From Lonicera japonica (Eukaryota > Streptophyta > Magnoliopsida > Dipsacales > Caprifoliaceae): 64,000 nucleotides of DNA. Both the position numbers and the translations under genes were made by a program. The stretch is from positions 76,180,414-76,244,413 of the forward strand of contig CM038471.1 in NCBI GenBank assembly GCA_021464415.1, given 5' to 3'. The notes below the pieces were generated by a model. That model was given only the letters and a program-made list of their open reading frames with translations, was not told the DNA's origin and searched no databases. Numbering within the stretch: position 1 is the stretch's first letter; every line of letters starts with the position of its first letter. Below are positions 24,261-36,329 of the stretch, in pieces.

Positions 24261-25435
24261 GTACTTCTTTAATTTGATTCATTAACTCTCCTGGGTTTTA
24301 TTCAGAATTTATTGGGTACTTGTGATTTTTCTGTTTGTTTGTTCTGCAAAATCTCCGTGTTGTTTGTTGTTGTAGCCCTTGTTTGGGATTTCCTTATTAG
24401 TAAATTTCATCATTTATTTTTAAATGTGGTAGAGGGCGTTTGTTTAAAAAGGGTTCCATGTTGGAATTGTTGCAGATTTAGGTGTATACTGTTGTTGTTT
24501 GTTAGTGGTTTTGAGAAAATTTAAGTTCTGTTTGTATCCCTTATTAAATTTACAATAATTCTTGGGAGACACAATTTAGGAATATGTTGTCAAGACACCA
24601 TATGTGTCACCTGTCCATCGGTCAACAATAGACTTTATGGAAATTCTAATAAATTGCAAAAGAGATTGGAAAACTAGGAAAGATTAAACAATCGGTGAAT
24701 GTTTTTCTTGTATTCTTTGGGCGGTATCATGGACATATATATACAAAAGAAAGAACAAAATCTCTGCTAATTACAAGCCTAACATATCGGGATCCCATAT
24801 ATCAAAGGATTCTTTCCTAAACTAAAATGGCAACAAATAAATGGAATAAATACACACAATCTGTAAATAATGTACAAGATTTGTAATAAATTCGAGTACC
24901 CAATGAACCGATCAATGTATTGATAACACATTATTTTATCCCCTGAATGCATCTCTTAAATATATTTTGATTTGTTTGGAAAATCTGCAATTGTGGAGTT
25001 TTTCCAAAGTTGGAGGTTAACTGTTATGAAACTGTGACTGTTTTATGCTGCTTGGTTGTTGATTTTGTGAAGGTTTTTTGGTCAAAGAGACGAGACTCTC
25101 TTATACCAACTCTAAAATCTGAAGTCAATTTGCACTGAAAACCAATTGTAAGTACCTAATTGTGCGTGCGAGTGTGGTAGATGGCATGTGAATAGTACAC
25201 ACACAGAACTTAACCAATTTAAGACAAATTTCAAAATTCAAAATACACTGGTAATGATCCAAACAACCACAAAATAAAGTGACACTTTGATTATGATTAT
25301 CCATTTGATGCTCAAAGGCGATTCCTTCGACTGATCATAGCTATGACATTTAGATTTCTTCTATTGAGATTTTTTCACTGACCTATGATGTTTATTTGTA
25401 ATTTTATCATCATGCAGTAATCGGAAAAGAAGCAT

Positions 25436-28400
25436 ATGGAAGCCAATTGCAAAATTGCAAATGATGTTACCGAAGTAACTTCTTTTCCTCGAGAATCTTA
25501 TTACTGCTGTAATGCTTCCTTTGAATCAACTCACTTTATCTTTGTTGGTTTTTACAATGTACAGCTAATTGGAAACACGCCAATGGTATATATCAATAAA
25601 ATTGTGGATGGTTGTGTAGCTCGTATTGCTGCCAAGTTAGAGACAATGGAACCCTGTTCCAGTGTGAAAGACAGGTGTTCATCTGTTTTTTATTTTCCTT
25701 AATTGTTTGGTGCAGTAATCTGATATGTTAAGTTGTACGTTGCAATAATGGAGTTAGAGGTGGCGGAATTTAAGACTGGCCAAATATTTAAAAAAAAATT
25801 TGCGAATAAAGTTAAAATTAAAATACTATAATAAAATACGTAACATCTTAACGTCAAAAATCACATTTTTAATTACAGATTCCCCTTTCAAACTTCATTT
25901 TTAAAAATGCTTAATAATATCTTTATTATCAACAACTTCATATATTAATCTATAAGCCAATTTTTTCTTAAAAACATCTTATTTATATTCGCCCCGATTT
26001 TTTACACCGTAAAATACACCAGCTTCACACTTAATTACAAAAATAGCCAAACAGGCCCTTAATTGTACAACTAGTAGCACACATGCCCCTCCTCCACTGC
26101 ACAAACAGAATACACAAAAGCCCCCTGAAACTTCAAGGCCCCCATGGTGAAAATTTATGAAAAGTCAGGTGGGGCCATGGCCCCAGGTCCCAGGTGGCTC
26201 CGCCTCTGAAGGGCTTATTTAGCTGAAATGACCTTTTTGTGTTTCCAATTTATACATGTAGGATTGCGTATAGTATGATTCAAGATGCAGAAGAGAAGGG
26301 ACTGATTACCCCAGGGAAGGTTAGTTAGCTTCATATTATCAGAATTAGTTGACATTTTCCTTTTTATAAATTATCTTACCTCTCATGATTTGTAAACATC
26401 TAAATCCAGTTATAGAATGCTTCAATTTACATTTCAAATACAACTACACAAGGGTTATGATCGGATGTAATTTTTTAAAAGGTTTTGCTCCCTTTGTCCC
26501 TAATATGTTTGACTTTTCGTATTATTTAAGAATGCACTAATTTCTTCTACAATCAATAGTTTAGAACAAAGTTGTTTACTATTATGAGTTTTTGTACGTT
26601 CATAATGTCCTAAAAGGAAGATGGACCTTATCTAGGAGATCCCAAAAAAGAAATAATAGACTCTTAATTTGGGATGATGAAAGTATTATAATTTTCACGG
26701 GCTCAGTTTAGTACTATAAACGGTCAAACAAATTAAGGGTATGCCTGTTATGCTTCAAGAAAAATTAAGATTGGTGGTAAAATTGGAAGTTTTCCCATGA
26801 ATGGTCTGAGTTATAGTTTCTTGGTGAGTTGGACCTGATTTTTTTTCCCTTCTAAAATTGTTTGATATGGGTGGTTGAAGACGGTACTCATTGAGGCTAC
26901 TAGTGGTAATACCGGTATTGGTTTGGCATTTATCGCAGCAGTTAAAGGTTACAAGCTCATTGTAGTTATGCCGGTTACGTATAGCCTTGAGAGAAGGATT
27001 ATTCTGAAAGCTTTCGGAGCAGAGTTGTACCTCACCGACATAGCCAAGGGCATTGATGGAGTTTTTCAAAAGGTGGATGAGTTACTGGGAAAGACACCAA
27101 ATGGCTATTTTCTTCGGCAATTCGATAATCCTGCCAACCCAAAGGTAATTATCAGCATCAATATCTTGTACTGTGTAGTGTGTACGACCAAATGATTATT
27201 TCCCTTCCTAATCTGAATGTTTAGATTCACTATGAAACTACTGGACCAGAGATCTGGAAGGGCTCTGAAGAGAAAGTTGATGCCTTGGTTTGCGGGATAG
27301 GGACTGGTGGTACGGTAACTGGTGCTGGGAAGTTCCTTAAGGAGCAAAATCCAAACATAAAGGTGGGTTTATTTGGTTTTTGCTTTTGGGCTTTTTTGAC
27401 CTTGGCCCCCATTATATTTGAAAAATTAGACTTATCCCCCATTTTCAAATCATTACACTACGCCCACTGCATTTAGCAAAATCTCAAAGAATTACGCAAA
27501 AGCAGGGTTAAGTCAAAGGATTACGTTAAAAGAATAGACATTTCCCCCCTTTTTTATGTAAATCTTTGAGGATCCGCTGCACACAGGGTGCAAAGCCTAA
27601 TAATTATGAAAGTAGGGGCATAAGTTTTATTTTGCATTATGAATAGGAGGCAAAGTAAAAAAATCCCTTATTTTATCCTTAGAGAGAAAGACAGAATTTG
27701 CCTCTTATGTTGCTTGCGAGTTTGATTTTGTATAAATTTAGGTATATGGTGTAGAACCAGCTGAAAGTGCCATTCTGAATGGGGGAAGCCCAGGCGAGTT
27801 ACAATATCTTGCTCAGCATACTTGCATCCCTTTTATTATGTTAATGTTTTGTTTATTATTTCCTAGTTTTGTTCTTATTCTAAATATTTTTTCAAAAAAC
27901 TTGCATCCTTTTTATTTTTTAAATATTTTTTATTTGAATGTGATGGTTCTTGAAGACAAACACATATTCTGCCAGAGCATATTTGAACATGTCAACTTTT
28001 TACTAATTGGATATTTTCCATGTGTTTATGTTGAAGGCTTGCATAAGATCCAAGGAATTGGTGCCGGTATCATCCCTAGTATCTTGGACGTCAGCCTTCT
28101 TGACGAAGTCGTTCCAGTAAGCCTTTGAATAGTTTTACTTTTTCTAAATTGGAAATTTTGAAGGAAAAATGAATATTCATCTCAAAACAAGTATTCGTAA
28201 ACAGACTTTGGGTTTGGCATTTTTCCTTTTCCCTAAGATAATTAGAAAAATTCGGGATAGATTGGTCCATTCTATTATGCCAAGTCAACTTGCTACCTCG
28301 TATAAAAGTTTTGAGTATCCGCATAGTTTTTATATATTCATTGAAATTGCACAATTGACTTATACATAAACTGATTCACCATCCAAACTGGAGAAAGGAT

Positions 28401-30308
28401 CCTGCACCTTCTATCTTCTCATTAGTTAAGGGCTTTTTTCCAACTAAAAGATTTTTCCCAAGTTTATTGTCCTATAGAGAAGAAGTTCAAAATCTACGGG
28501 GGCAATACAAACCTACAAATTGTGGATTTAAAGGTCAAACATGCAGGAACTTGATTTTGCAGCAGTGGCTAACTATCCAAAGCCACTTTTTGAATAGTTT
28601 TCAAGCCACAATCAACATATAGATGGTATGGTAGCTTTCGCAGATGAGAATTATTCCCTTCAGCTTAATTACCCGTTTCCTCAATAAAGCTGAGATATTT
28701 TACTTTAGGGTACCATGCAAACTATCTATATCATTGATTTGGTTCTCAAACTAAATATTAAGCTTTGCATTAAATCATTGATTGGTTCACTAGCAGGTAC
28801 ATGAATATTGAAGCATTGAGTGGTTAATATAGATGTTAGATGGTATTGCGTTATTTATAATTTTGTGTTCTTATTTTTCTAAGTCCTATATATTATCCTT
28901 GAAGTCCATTAGACAAAATTCATTGGGATCACGTATATGAATCCATAAAAGGGTTCAAATTTGTGTCTGACCCCTCTCCCCCTCCTCCCTTCCCCCATCA
29001 AGGAAAAAGGGAAGAAAAGAAAACAAGAATTTATTTTTATTGACTTACTGGTATTTTGGTAAACTTTCAGATAACTAGTGAAGAAGCTATTGAAACTGCG
29101 AAACTTCTTGCATTGAAAGAAGGTTTGCTGGTAAGTTCTGAGTCATTTAAGATATTTTTAATGGTCTCGCAATCATCTAAAACACTCTATTCTCTGGGTT
29201 ATTGCTGCATTTTAAACTTCCTATTTATACATGTTTTGTACCATGTTTGCAGGTAGGCATTTCATCTGGGGCTGCAGCTGCTGCAGCAATAAAGATTGCA
29301 AAGAGGCCTGAAAACACTGGGAAACTCATTGTTGTAAGATGGTTTGCTCTCTTACATTATTTATAATTTCTTATTTGTGTTTCCGGAATCTAGAGAGACA
29401 GCACAATAACATCTCCACCCCTTTTCCCGAAAGCAATGTCTAAGTCTCCTTGTTACGAGGAAGGGGATTGAACCCACACGCCTGTTTAATCAGTAGACAA
29501 CAAAATGTTTGGCATTTTTTTTTTGGTTGGTATGCTTAAATTCTTGTCATTAGCTAACAAATCTACTAATTGTTGTGTTTGGCTTGTAATTTATGCAAGT
29601 AGTGAAAGTGCAAAACGGTTGAAGTGCAAAATCGTTTTTGCACTTGGGCTGGTATAAGCTTTTTTGTCTTATTTTTTCACTTGGTATAAATAGAAAGGCT
29701 TGTTTCTATTTTGAAGAAGACTTGCAAGAGTGTTGCTTTGTAAGAGTGAAAAAGAGAAAGACAAGTGCTTAGCTAAGGTGAGAGGTGATCTTTAGAGGTT
29801 TGTTCCATTGATCTAGAGTTAGGTTTATTGTGAGAGAAGTTGTATAAGTTCTTGGTTATCAATAAAGTTGCTCCTTCTTGGTGAAAGACTCAAAGGGTTC
29901 CACAAAATACGGTGTGTTCTTTCTTGCTTTGTTTTGCTCTTGATTGTCATTGTTATTTATCTTTTATCTATATTTGCTTCAGTTTGTGTTGGTGATTCTT
30001 GGTTTGAGCTAAGATCCTATTGCTTGACGGTTTTCGCCCGCTAAGTGTTTGTGGAAATTCCCGAAAGGGATTTCTCGGGTTTATTGGTGAATTTGGGACT
30101 TGGTTATTGTTCCCACATTCACAACACTAATTCCATGTACAAACCAAAACCACATACAAGAAATCCTCTTGATACTACAATAATTTGATGCACATTTCGT
30201 TTTCCTCGTATTGTACAGGTTATTTTCCCAAGCTTTGGAGAGCGGTACCTGTCCACTGTGCTGTTTGATTCCTTGCGTCAAGAAGCAGAAAGCATGACTT
30301 TTGAGTGA
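25436..30308 (+). CDS. CYSD: CYSD-type cysteine synthase / L-3-cyanoalanine synthase, copy 1
   Basis: Ten coding exons (25436-25474, 25565-25674, 26262-26319, 26881-27144, 27225-27362, 27742-27793, 28037-28116, 29071-29130, 29253-29333, 30219-30308) splice to 323 residues with an open frame. The family is PLP-dependent O-acetylserine(thiol)lyase; CYSD members convert cysteine plus cyanide to beta-cyanoalanine or make cysteine. Visible motifs: PLP lysine K48 in CSSVKDR, TSGNTG 76-81 and GTGGT 183-187 for the phosphate, VGISSG 268-273, [11 protein letters not shown] near the end. [14 protein letters not shown] and AYSMI match the CYSD branch as I recall it. There is no transit peptide, so cytosolic. 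Oddities: intron after 27793 starts GC rather than GT, and the usual GPHKIQG reads GLHKIQG. A noncoding leader exon precedes it. Splicing is unproven. Confidence 0.9.
25755..26208. mobile_element. hAT-like insertion in copy 1 intron after coding exon 2
   Basis: The left side tagaggtggcggaatt and the right side ggtggctccgcctctg are inverted repeats of the plant hAT style (compare 58652). Copies 2 and 3 lack this roughly 450-bp segment in the same intron. Flanking 8-mers match at only five positions, so the insertion is old or the ends are imprecise. Confidence 0.45.
27794..27799 (+). promoter_or_regulatory. Non-canonical GC splice donor in copy 1
   Basis: The exon ends CCAG and the intron begins gcgagt, where copies 2 and 3 have gtgagt at the identical place (45126 and 59850). 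The matching acceptor, ttgaag/GC at 28036, is intact. The flanking CAG/GCGAGT is close to the consensus known for functional GC-AG introns. Confidence 0.8.
29400..29500 (-). mobile_element. SINE fragment shared by copies 1 and 2
   Basis: On the minus strand gtgggttcaatcccc looks like a polymerase III B box followed by a cttagacat tail similar to the other SINEs here. The corresponding copy 2 intron has a related piece at about 48080-48150, so it predates that duplication. Confidence 0.4.
29571..30126 (+). mobile_element. Solo LTR in the last intron of copy 1
   Basis: The 556-bp unit starts TGTTGTGTTTGGC and ends CACATTCACAACA, flanked by the perfect 5-bp duplication ctaat at 29566-29570 and 30127-30131. 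It contains a TATA-like tataaatag and a polyadenylation-type aataaag. The same intron of copy 2 lacks it (uninterrupted near 48225). It is in sense orientation with the gene, so its polyadenylation signal could affect the transcript. Confidence 0.85.
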
Positions 30309-30678
30309 GTTGCTTCCGTGTTTCAAGAAGCTTGCTTTTATTATTTTGTACTCTTTGAGAATACGCTTCTTTATTTCCAGTGTTAGCTGAAATAACTTGA
30401 TGGAAGTCAAATTAATAGGCTTTCCCTTGTGTTTTGTACTGCTTTTCATGTTACTCCATGTTTACTTCTCTATAGCATTGTGTTTTGGACTTATCCAACT
30501 TAACCATTTTTGGACTTATCCAACTTAACCATTTTTGGGCCACATGCGTGAAGTACTAACTCAAAAGACCTTGGCATTAATTTATAGATCTACCACTCTT
30601 ATAAAAGCCATCTATTCCCACCATTACACTTCCAATGTCAAAGACTCTGCCGTTGGCTCGCTACGAATCTATTCCTAT
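30309..30678. other. 3' flank of copy 1, no gene
   Basis: Presumed 3' UTR then intergenic. A short duplication (ttttggacttatccaacttaacca) occurs twice at about 30483-30532. No second gene visible; the minus-strand frame at 30081-30449 overlaps the solo LTR and the last coding exon in antisense and is a shadow. Confidence 0.45.
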
Positions 30679-30687
30679 TAATGTCAA

Positions 30688-31041
30688 GGACTTGGCTCTT
30701 CTCCATTACCCCTTCAGTCTAATGGAGTTGAGTTCAAAGATTAAATGGATGAATTTTTTCATGAACCTTTGTGGATATTATCTCTATAATGAGTAGATCA
30801 TCTTCACAAAATTTCATCCATAAATTCAAACCGGAAGTAGGTGTAATAAAAATTTGATAACATATGTTTATTTTTGACCATTAAAAATTTAGATGATCAG
30901 CTCACCCACTTCCAAATTGATTTTTTTGACAAAATTTTGTGGGTCTCTACCAATTTTCATGAAAAAATTCATCTGTTTATCTATCAAATTAGACCCCATT
31001 GGACAAAATTAAACCGAAAAATAATTGAGAAGAGCAAGTCC
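30688..31041. mobile_element. Fold-back Mutator-type element with a 9-bp target duplication
   Basis: Ends GGACTTGGCTCTTCTC and the complement of GGACTTGCTCTTCTC. The arms (about 30688-30850 and 30880-31041) are long imperfect inverted repeats that nearly fill the element. The perfect 9-bp repeat taatgtcaa lies at 30679-30687 and 31042-31050. The arms share aaaatttcat / gatgaattttttcatga motifs with the hairpin in copy 3 at 62757. Confidence 0.75.
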
Positions 31042-31050
31042 TAATGTCAA

Positions 31051-31800
31051 CGACTCAACCTTTGGCTTTCTACCGGAAGGATAGCTACTGGCACCATTCT
31101 CCGAGCAACACCACTTGTTGGGACTGCAGATCCATTAACATAAAACTAATGTGACATAAGTGCATGACTCAAACAAATTGAGCACTAGAGGACCGTTTGA
31201 CACAAAATTAAGTGAAACAACAATTGAATAACATGACACGTTATGACAAAATCAAAATGCTATTTAAGGAGGATTGGACAAAATGAAACTCTGTTGAGTT
31301 CACTTGACGAGAAAATCATATGTTGTGCGTCCTGGCTCTAGACTGAAAAAATCACTCTAGAGTGGAGATTTAAATTTGCCGGTTCAAGAGTGATCGCAAG
31401 AGGAGAAAATTGAATTATTTCTTGATGATTCTACATCAATATTAACCATAAAATAATACTATGTACATTTACAAAGAATACAAGAAAAATAAGTATACCA
31501 AATAATGTCTTAGTTATTGAATTAATCAACGCTAAATATCGTTTCCTTAACAAAAATTACTTCAGTGATGTACACATGCTCCAAAATAATTCATATCTTG
31601 GATGTTCATTTTTATCGTATAGAGCTATAGCAGTGATACAAATTTTGATATAATAACTAAATCAACTACTACAAAATAAAGAATTTTAGCACATAAATTG
31701 AGCTTAAACTCCTCTTTGCAAGAAGGATGCACGAGAACTCCCTACTCGAGAACCATTTAATTTGGCGATCTTTCGTGAATGTAATGTAATTATTAAACAA
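31051..31800. other. Intergenic, nothing recognised
   Basis: AT-rich sequence with no open frame above chance and no repeat that I could pair. Confidence 0.4.
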
Positions 31801-31804
31801 TACA

Positions 31805-32610
31805 ACTTTCATTTAGAAAAAATAATTTAACCATGTTAAATTAGTTCAAATATAGTATAATTCGGTCCCTATTGGATTCCATCTTTCACATTAACAATTC
31901 AACATCTATTAGCCATCAAGCAAAATCATGAAGTATATTAAAAGAGAGAAGAAAATAAACTTAAAAGTCCCTATTCTACTTTCATATACACTTTTTTAAG
32001 ATAAGCGCACTTTCGTATATATATTTTAGAACATACTTAGGTTCCGTTTGATAGTAACATGAAAAATTGTAAAAAAATAATTGATTTGTGTGAGAGATTG
32101 TAAGATAAATTGAAGCATATTGTGAGATTAACTTTTACTTTTTGACATTTTTCATGAAAAAAATTTCTTTGGGGATTAGGAAAAAACTTTTTTCACAAGA
32201 AATAAACAATGATGAAAGACATACTCATAAAAATAAGTATGAGATAAAGAATATCTCACCACATGATTCAACTTATTTTTCAACTTCTCGCACAAATTAA
32301 ATAATTTTTTTATTATTTTCTATATTATTATCAAACGGGGCCTTATTTTAAAAAAAAATTATTGCCAATTAATAATTTTGATTAGCAAAAGAGGAGTAAT
32401 GTCTTGCATTGGCTGTCCCCATTTTGGAATAGTGAATATTATAAATTTTGTATCTATGCTTTTGTTATTATCTTAAAGGGAAAAAAAAATTTATTTTCCC
32501 ATCAAGAAAATTGGTAAATTAATTACGTTTCCAAAAGGAAACTTGAATCATATGGTTTTGGATGTCTCAAAATGAAAAATGTGACTCAGAATTTAGGAAA
32601 TAATATTACT
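31805..32610. repeat. Partner of the duplicated block at 6945-10400
   Basis: Blocks 31805-31945, 31965-32036 and 32346-32610 are collinear with 6945-7083 and 10090-10400. The left partner is split by about 3 kb of other sequence and this one by a MITE. No coding potential. Confidence 0.65.
32040..32342. mobile_element. Tourist-like MITE
   Basis: The left end GGTTCCGTTTGATAG and the right end TTATCAAACGGGGCC are inverted repeats, flanked by TTA at 32037-32039 and 32343-32345. It is absent from the partner block at about 10130. Confidence 0.75.
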
Positions 32611-32691
32611 TTTATCATCTCAAATATATTGTCTTAATGTATCAACTAACGTAGCATAATGACACATTAACTTCTCATTCTCAAACCTTAT

Positions 32692-33665
32692 AGGGTTGGC
32701 CCAAAGGTGGACGCACCAAAGGACAAGAGGGGTCAAACGACCCTTGGAAGGTTAGGTTAAAAAAAACACAGCATCTCCATCAACTCTTCGCCTAATTTCA
32801 TTCCCATCTCTAAAAACATAATACAACATAGCACCTCCAAATATTTCATTCCCAATTTCATAGCTCCTGTTCCCACTCTCTCAAAGCTTAACCTCTCCCA
32901 ACCTTAGAAGATCCGAAGTTATATTTGGTTGTGTGTATCCCGAAATTTGTTGTGAGGTTTTTGGATCTGTTTTGTACGCTCGGTTGTGCTGTAGTGCTGT
33001 ACTTAGTGGTGTTCACAGTTCATGGTGGTGCCGTGGTTGTGAGTTCTTAGTGGTGTCGTGGCTGTGTGCACACAGATCTGAGCTGTGTATCTATATTCGG
33101 ATATGTTATTTGAAAGTTTTTCTTAGTTAAATCCTGGGCCTATTTTTCTATATCTGCTTGGTTAATTTTCTTCAACCCGAGTACTATCATTTTCTTCTTA
33201 ATCTGATTATGTAAGTTGATTATTGCTGTTGAATCGGTTAATTTTACTGCTACGAAAATTTGCTTATATAACTTTTATACTCAAGTAAACTTGGTTGCTG
33301 CATTGTATATGTGATTTGATCTTTAATCTTTAAGACTATTTGAATATTCTTGATCATAAAATTTGTTATTATTGCTGCATTGCTGGTGTTTCTATTGCTG
33401 AGAAATCTGTTTTAAATTTTGTGCCATTACTGATCAAAAATCTGTTGTTATTGCTGAGAATTTTGCTGCTGAATTTGTTATTGCTAAATCTTTTTAGCAT
33501 TATTTTCTTTGTAGAAAAATTTCAGAACTTTTATACTAAGCCCCCTTGGCCACATAATCCTGGATCCGCCACTGCGTTGGCCTAGTGGTTCACTAGGTCC
33601 CTGTAAGAGGTGATCTATTTAGCGAGAAATGTTTAAATCCCTCTAGGTGCATTGTTAAAAAAAAA
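32692..33665 (+). mobile_element. SINE split by a hAT-type insertion
   Basis: The right part (33575-33665) reads cgttggcctagtggttc (A-box-like), gtttaaatccctc (B-box-like) and ends in a poly-A run, the family seen at 17773 and 42509. The left scrap tagggttggcc (32692-32701) matches the head of the same SINE. Between them is the hAT-type insertion; its apparent 8-bp duplication (gttggcc core) is therefore SINE sequence. Confidence 0.6.
32702..33574. mobile_element. hAT-type element nested in a SINE
   Basis: The right end ATCCTGGATCCGCCACTG is the complement of CAGTGGCGGATCCAGG. The left end CAAAGGTGGACGCACC is a diverged match. Flanking 8-mers ggttggcc / cgttggcc differ at one base. The interior holds TTG/CTG-rich sequence that gives low-complexity frames only. 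Confidence 0.6.
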
Positions 33666-34430
33666 TTCTTATTCTCTCTCTTCTTCTAATCTTAATATGT
33701 TATTGTGTTACAATAACAATACATTTAAGATAGTAAGAATTGCAATACTATAATTTAAGATAGTAAAAATGTATTCTAGCTTAAGCCTATATATAAGTAT
33801 GAATTAAAGGAATAATCATAAACCTTGGAAAACCTCGTCTCATGGTAGCCTGCTCTAGTCTCCTTATGAAACTTTCGTTATTGACTAAAAGGAGGTTAAA
33901 GTTAGCACTATAATATATATTATATATTTTTTTAAAGTAGTTAAAATAAGACAAAAAAATTAAATTAATAGCATGAAAAATATTTTAATGCAAACATAAT
34001 ACTAAAAATCTTTTCATACAATCCAATGAAAATATTAATTACAATAACGTTTTATGAGATTTCATTAACTAAAATTATGGCAAAATTTATTAAAATTGGG
34101 GCCAGCTAGAATTGGGGTTAAAGTTATTACAGCATCAAATCAAACGATCAAACAACCAACAACTAAAATATAGCATCAAATATTAAACAAATAAAAATAT
34201 AAAGCATTAAACAATAAATAGTGAACAAAGTCAACAAGAATAAAGAAGACTATAATTAAGTAATTAATCTTGCCAGAGGCTACCAAGAGGGAAATTCGGA
34301 GAGGGTGAGCGGCAAAAAACTCAAAAGCTGCATATATATATATATAAGAGAATTAATGATAAAAATGGGCCAATGGGGTATGTATTTGGAGTACTCTAGT
34401 ATGTGGACTTGAAGGCCTCAAGGGAAATCA
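33666..34430. other. Intergenic, nothing recognised
   Basis: AT-rich, with a TA microsatellite at about 34332-34345. No gene. Confidence 0.4.
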
Positions 34431-34431
34431 T

Positions 34432-34763
34432 CAGCACCAATGTTTGCGCGTAATTGTGGAGTCGGATTCGTCGGAGGTGGTGAAGCTTATTAACGGATTT
34501 TCGGATAAAGACCATCCTCTTTTGCAACTGATCTTGGAATGTAAGCGATTGCATTCCCGACTTTTGAGTTGTTCCGTAAATTATATTCCTCGCACATACA
34601 ATTATAGTGCGGACTCTTTAGTGAAGTTGTGTTATAATCTTTGTACCAATTTGAGAACTTTTTGGCTTTCTAACCCACCCTTTGCTATGTTAAAGGGTGT
34701 AAGGAGGGATAATGTTATGTAATATTTAGGAATCTATCCTGGTTTGTACAAAAAAAAAAAAAA
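34432..34763 (+). pseudogene. LINE 3' end: RNase H C-terminus and poly-A tail
   Basis: The frame to 34722 reads RVIVESDSSEVVKLING, then LILECKRLHSRL and VNYIPRTYNYSADSL, the C-terminal half of the RNase H domain found in plant non-LTR retrotransposons. A short 3' tail and an A run (34749-34763) follow. Everything upstream in the element is missing, as expected from 5'-truncated LINE insertion. No clear target duplication was found in the AT-rich flanks. Confidence 0.7.
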
Positions 34764-35551
34764 GAAAAAAGAGGAGGAAAAAAATATATATAAATTCTTT
34801 TACCTTTTCAAGTTGATATTGTTGGACAAATGAGGTGAAGTATTGGCCCGCAAATTTTATTTTATTTTTTTTAAATTTTTGTAACTTGTATTTCTTATAA
34901 AAATATTTCCAAGTTTTTTAAAAACCTTCCTAAAATTATATTTATACTAAAATTTAGGAACAATGATTTTGAATCATAAAAATATATAAATAAATAAATT
35001 AAATGACTTATATTGATTATTTATTTTTATCAAGACGTGATAAAGATTTAGCATGGGTGATGTTATATACATCCTTAATTTGTAGCCGAGATATCATTGT
35101 AGTCCTAACAACACATTTTATATCATTAAGGATCCACAAGGAGCACTCAAAATTTAAGCATCGAGTATGTGGCTCTTTGTCGAACTTGGACATTCGATTC
35201 GATAATTTTTCACTGATTTGACCTAAATGGTAACCTTAGGCTGCATTTTTATTTCTAACTTGATAACCTGTCACCAAATGTAAACCTTTAAATTGGCAAC
35301 TTGACACTAACTTATATTTTTATATAATTGAGCAACCAACTCCTAATTTTATAACTAAAACATCAAATAATTTTGTGATATCCTAACTAAAAAAATAAAT
35401 ATAATATCTCGCATTTATCACATATTACAACTAGTATTTCATACAATACATTTGAACCACCCTTTTTTTTATTATTAGAGCAATCCATTTACAAGTGTCA
35501 TATCATACTGGAAATATTAATAACTTGTGCATTTTTAAAACAAAACACAAC
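34764..35551. other. Intergenic, no gene
   Basis: Contains a stretch (about 34959-35060) resembling 55835-55960 upstream of copy 3, so it is likely part of the duplicated upstream region. No supported coding sequence; the 72-codon frame at 35003 has no motif. Confidence 0.4.
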
Positions 35552-35556
35552 TCATT

Positions 35557-35714
35557 TGTTATAGGTTGTAAATAATAAGTTAGGAAGGTAGATAATTATA
35601 GAATCTTAATTAGTAGAATTATTTCCTTATGTGTGTAGGAGTCTTATGTATATATAGACGTTGTAATTGTCTTTCTAATAATATAACGTAATTTTCCTCT
35701 CATTTTAGATAACA
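35557..35714 (+). repeat. 5' LTR of the plus-strand Ty1/copia element
   Basis: 158 bp, TG...CA ends, followed at 35715 by the tRNA primer site. Confidence 0.9.
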
Positions 35715-36329
35715 TGGTATTAGAGGGTAAGGGTTTTCTTGTTTGGTTTACGTTTGCTAGTTAAACGGTAGACTAAGGTTTCGCTAGAGCTTTTACCTTG
35801 AAATTTCATTCAGTAGTCTATAACTATTTTTTAATATCATCTCCTACTCAAGGAGAAGCGCCTCCCACCACTAAGTACTTGCCCAAAATCTGGTTTCCAA
35901 AATCCTAGCGCGTGGCCCCCACGCGCCACCACAAGCATCAGCATCTACTTCACGTGCCGGTGCGTGGAGGCGAGTCCGAACTCGGATCAACCTCCGGCCA
36001 ACGGCATTGGCTTCGTCTTAGTGGATACAACACATTTATGTGTTTGGTTTGGTTATGTTCCTCACGGTTGTGTGTAAATCTGAGTTTGGTTCGAGTTAGC
36101 ATTCTTCGTATACTTCCTGCGCGCACCACATCTGAAGTACGTTTGTTTCCAGCTTCAAAACAGCCCTAAAACAGTTTCTAGAGGTTGTTCGTCCGTGGTT
36201 TGTGCTATCTGGTCGCTGGTTAGTTCGTTCCTTGCTTTATTCGTGCTTTGTGGTTTGCGATTGGCTCGTTTCTCACTATCTACTATAATTTTATTTATTT
36301 GTACTTTATAAATAAAATTATTTAAATCA

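Noticed and set aside
26755..27069. 104-codon minus-strand frame
   Set aside because: Lies antisense to the TSGNTG exon of copy 1; it is a shadow of real coding sequence.
34764..35551. Possible short gene at 35003-35221
   Set aside because: 72 codons, AT-rich, no motif, no splice context; chance frame.
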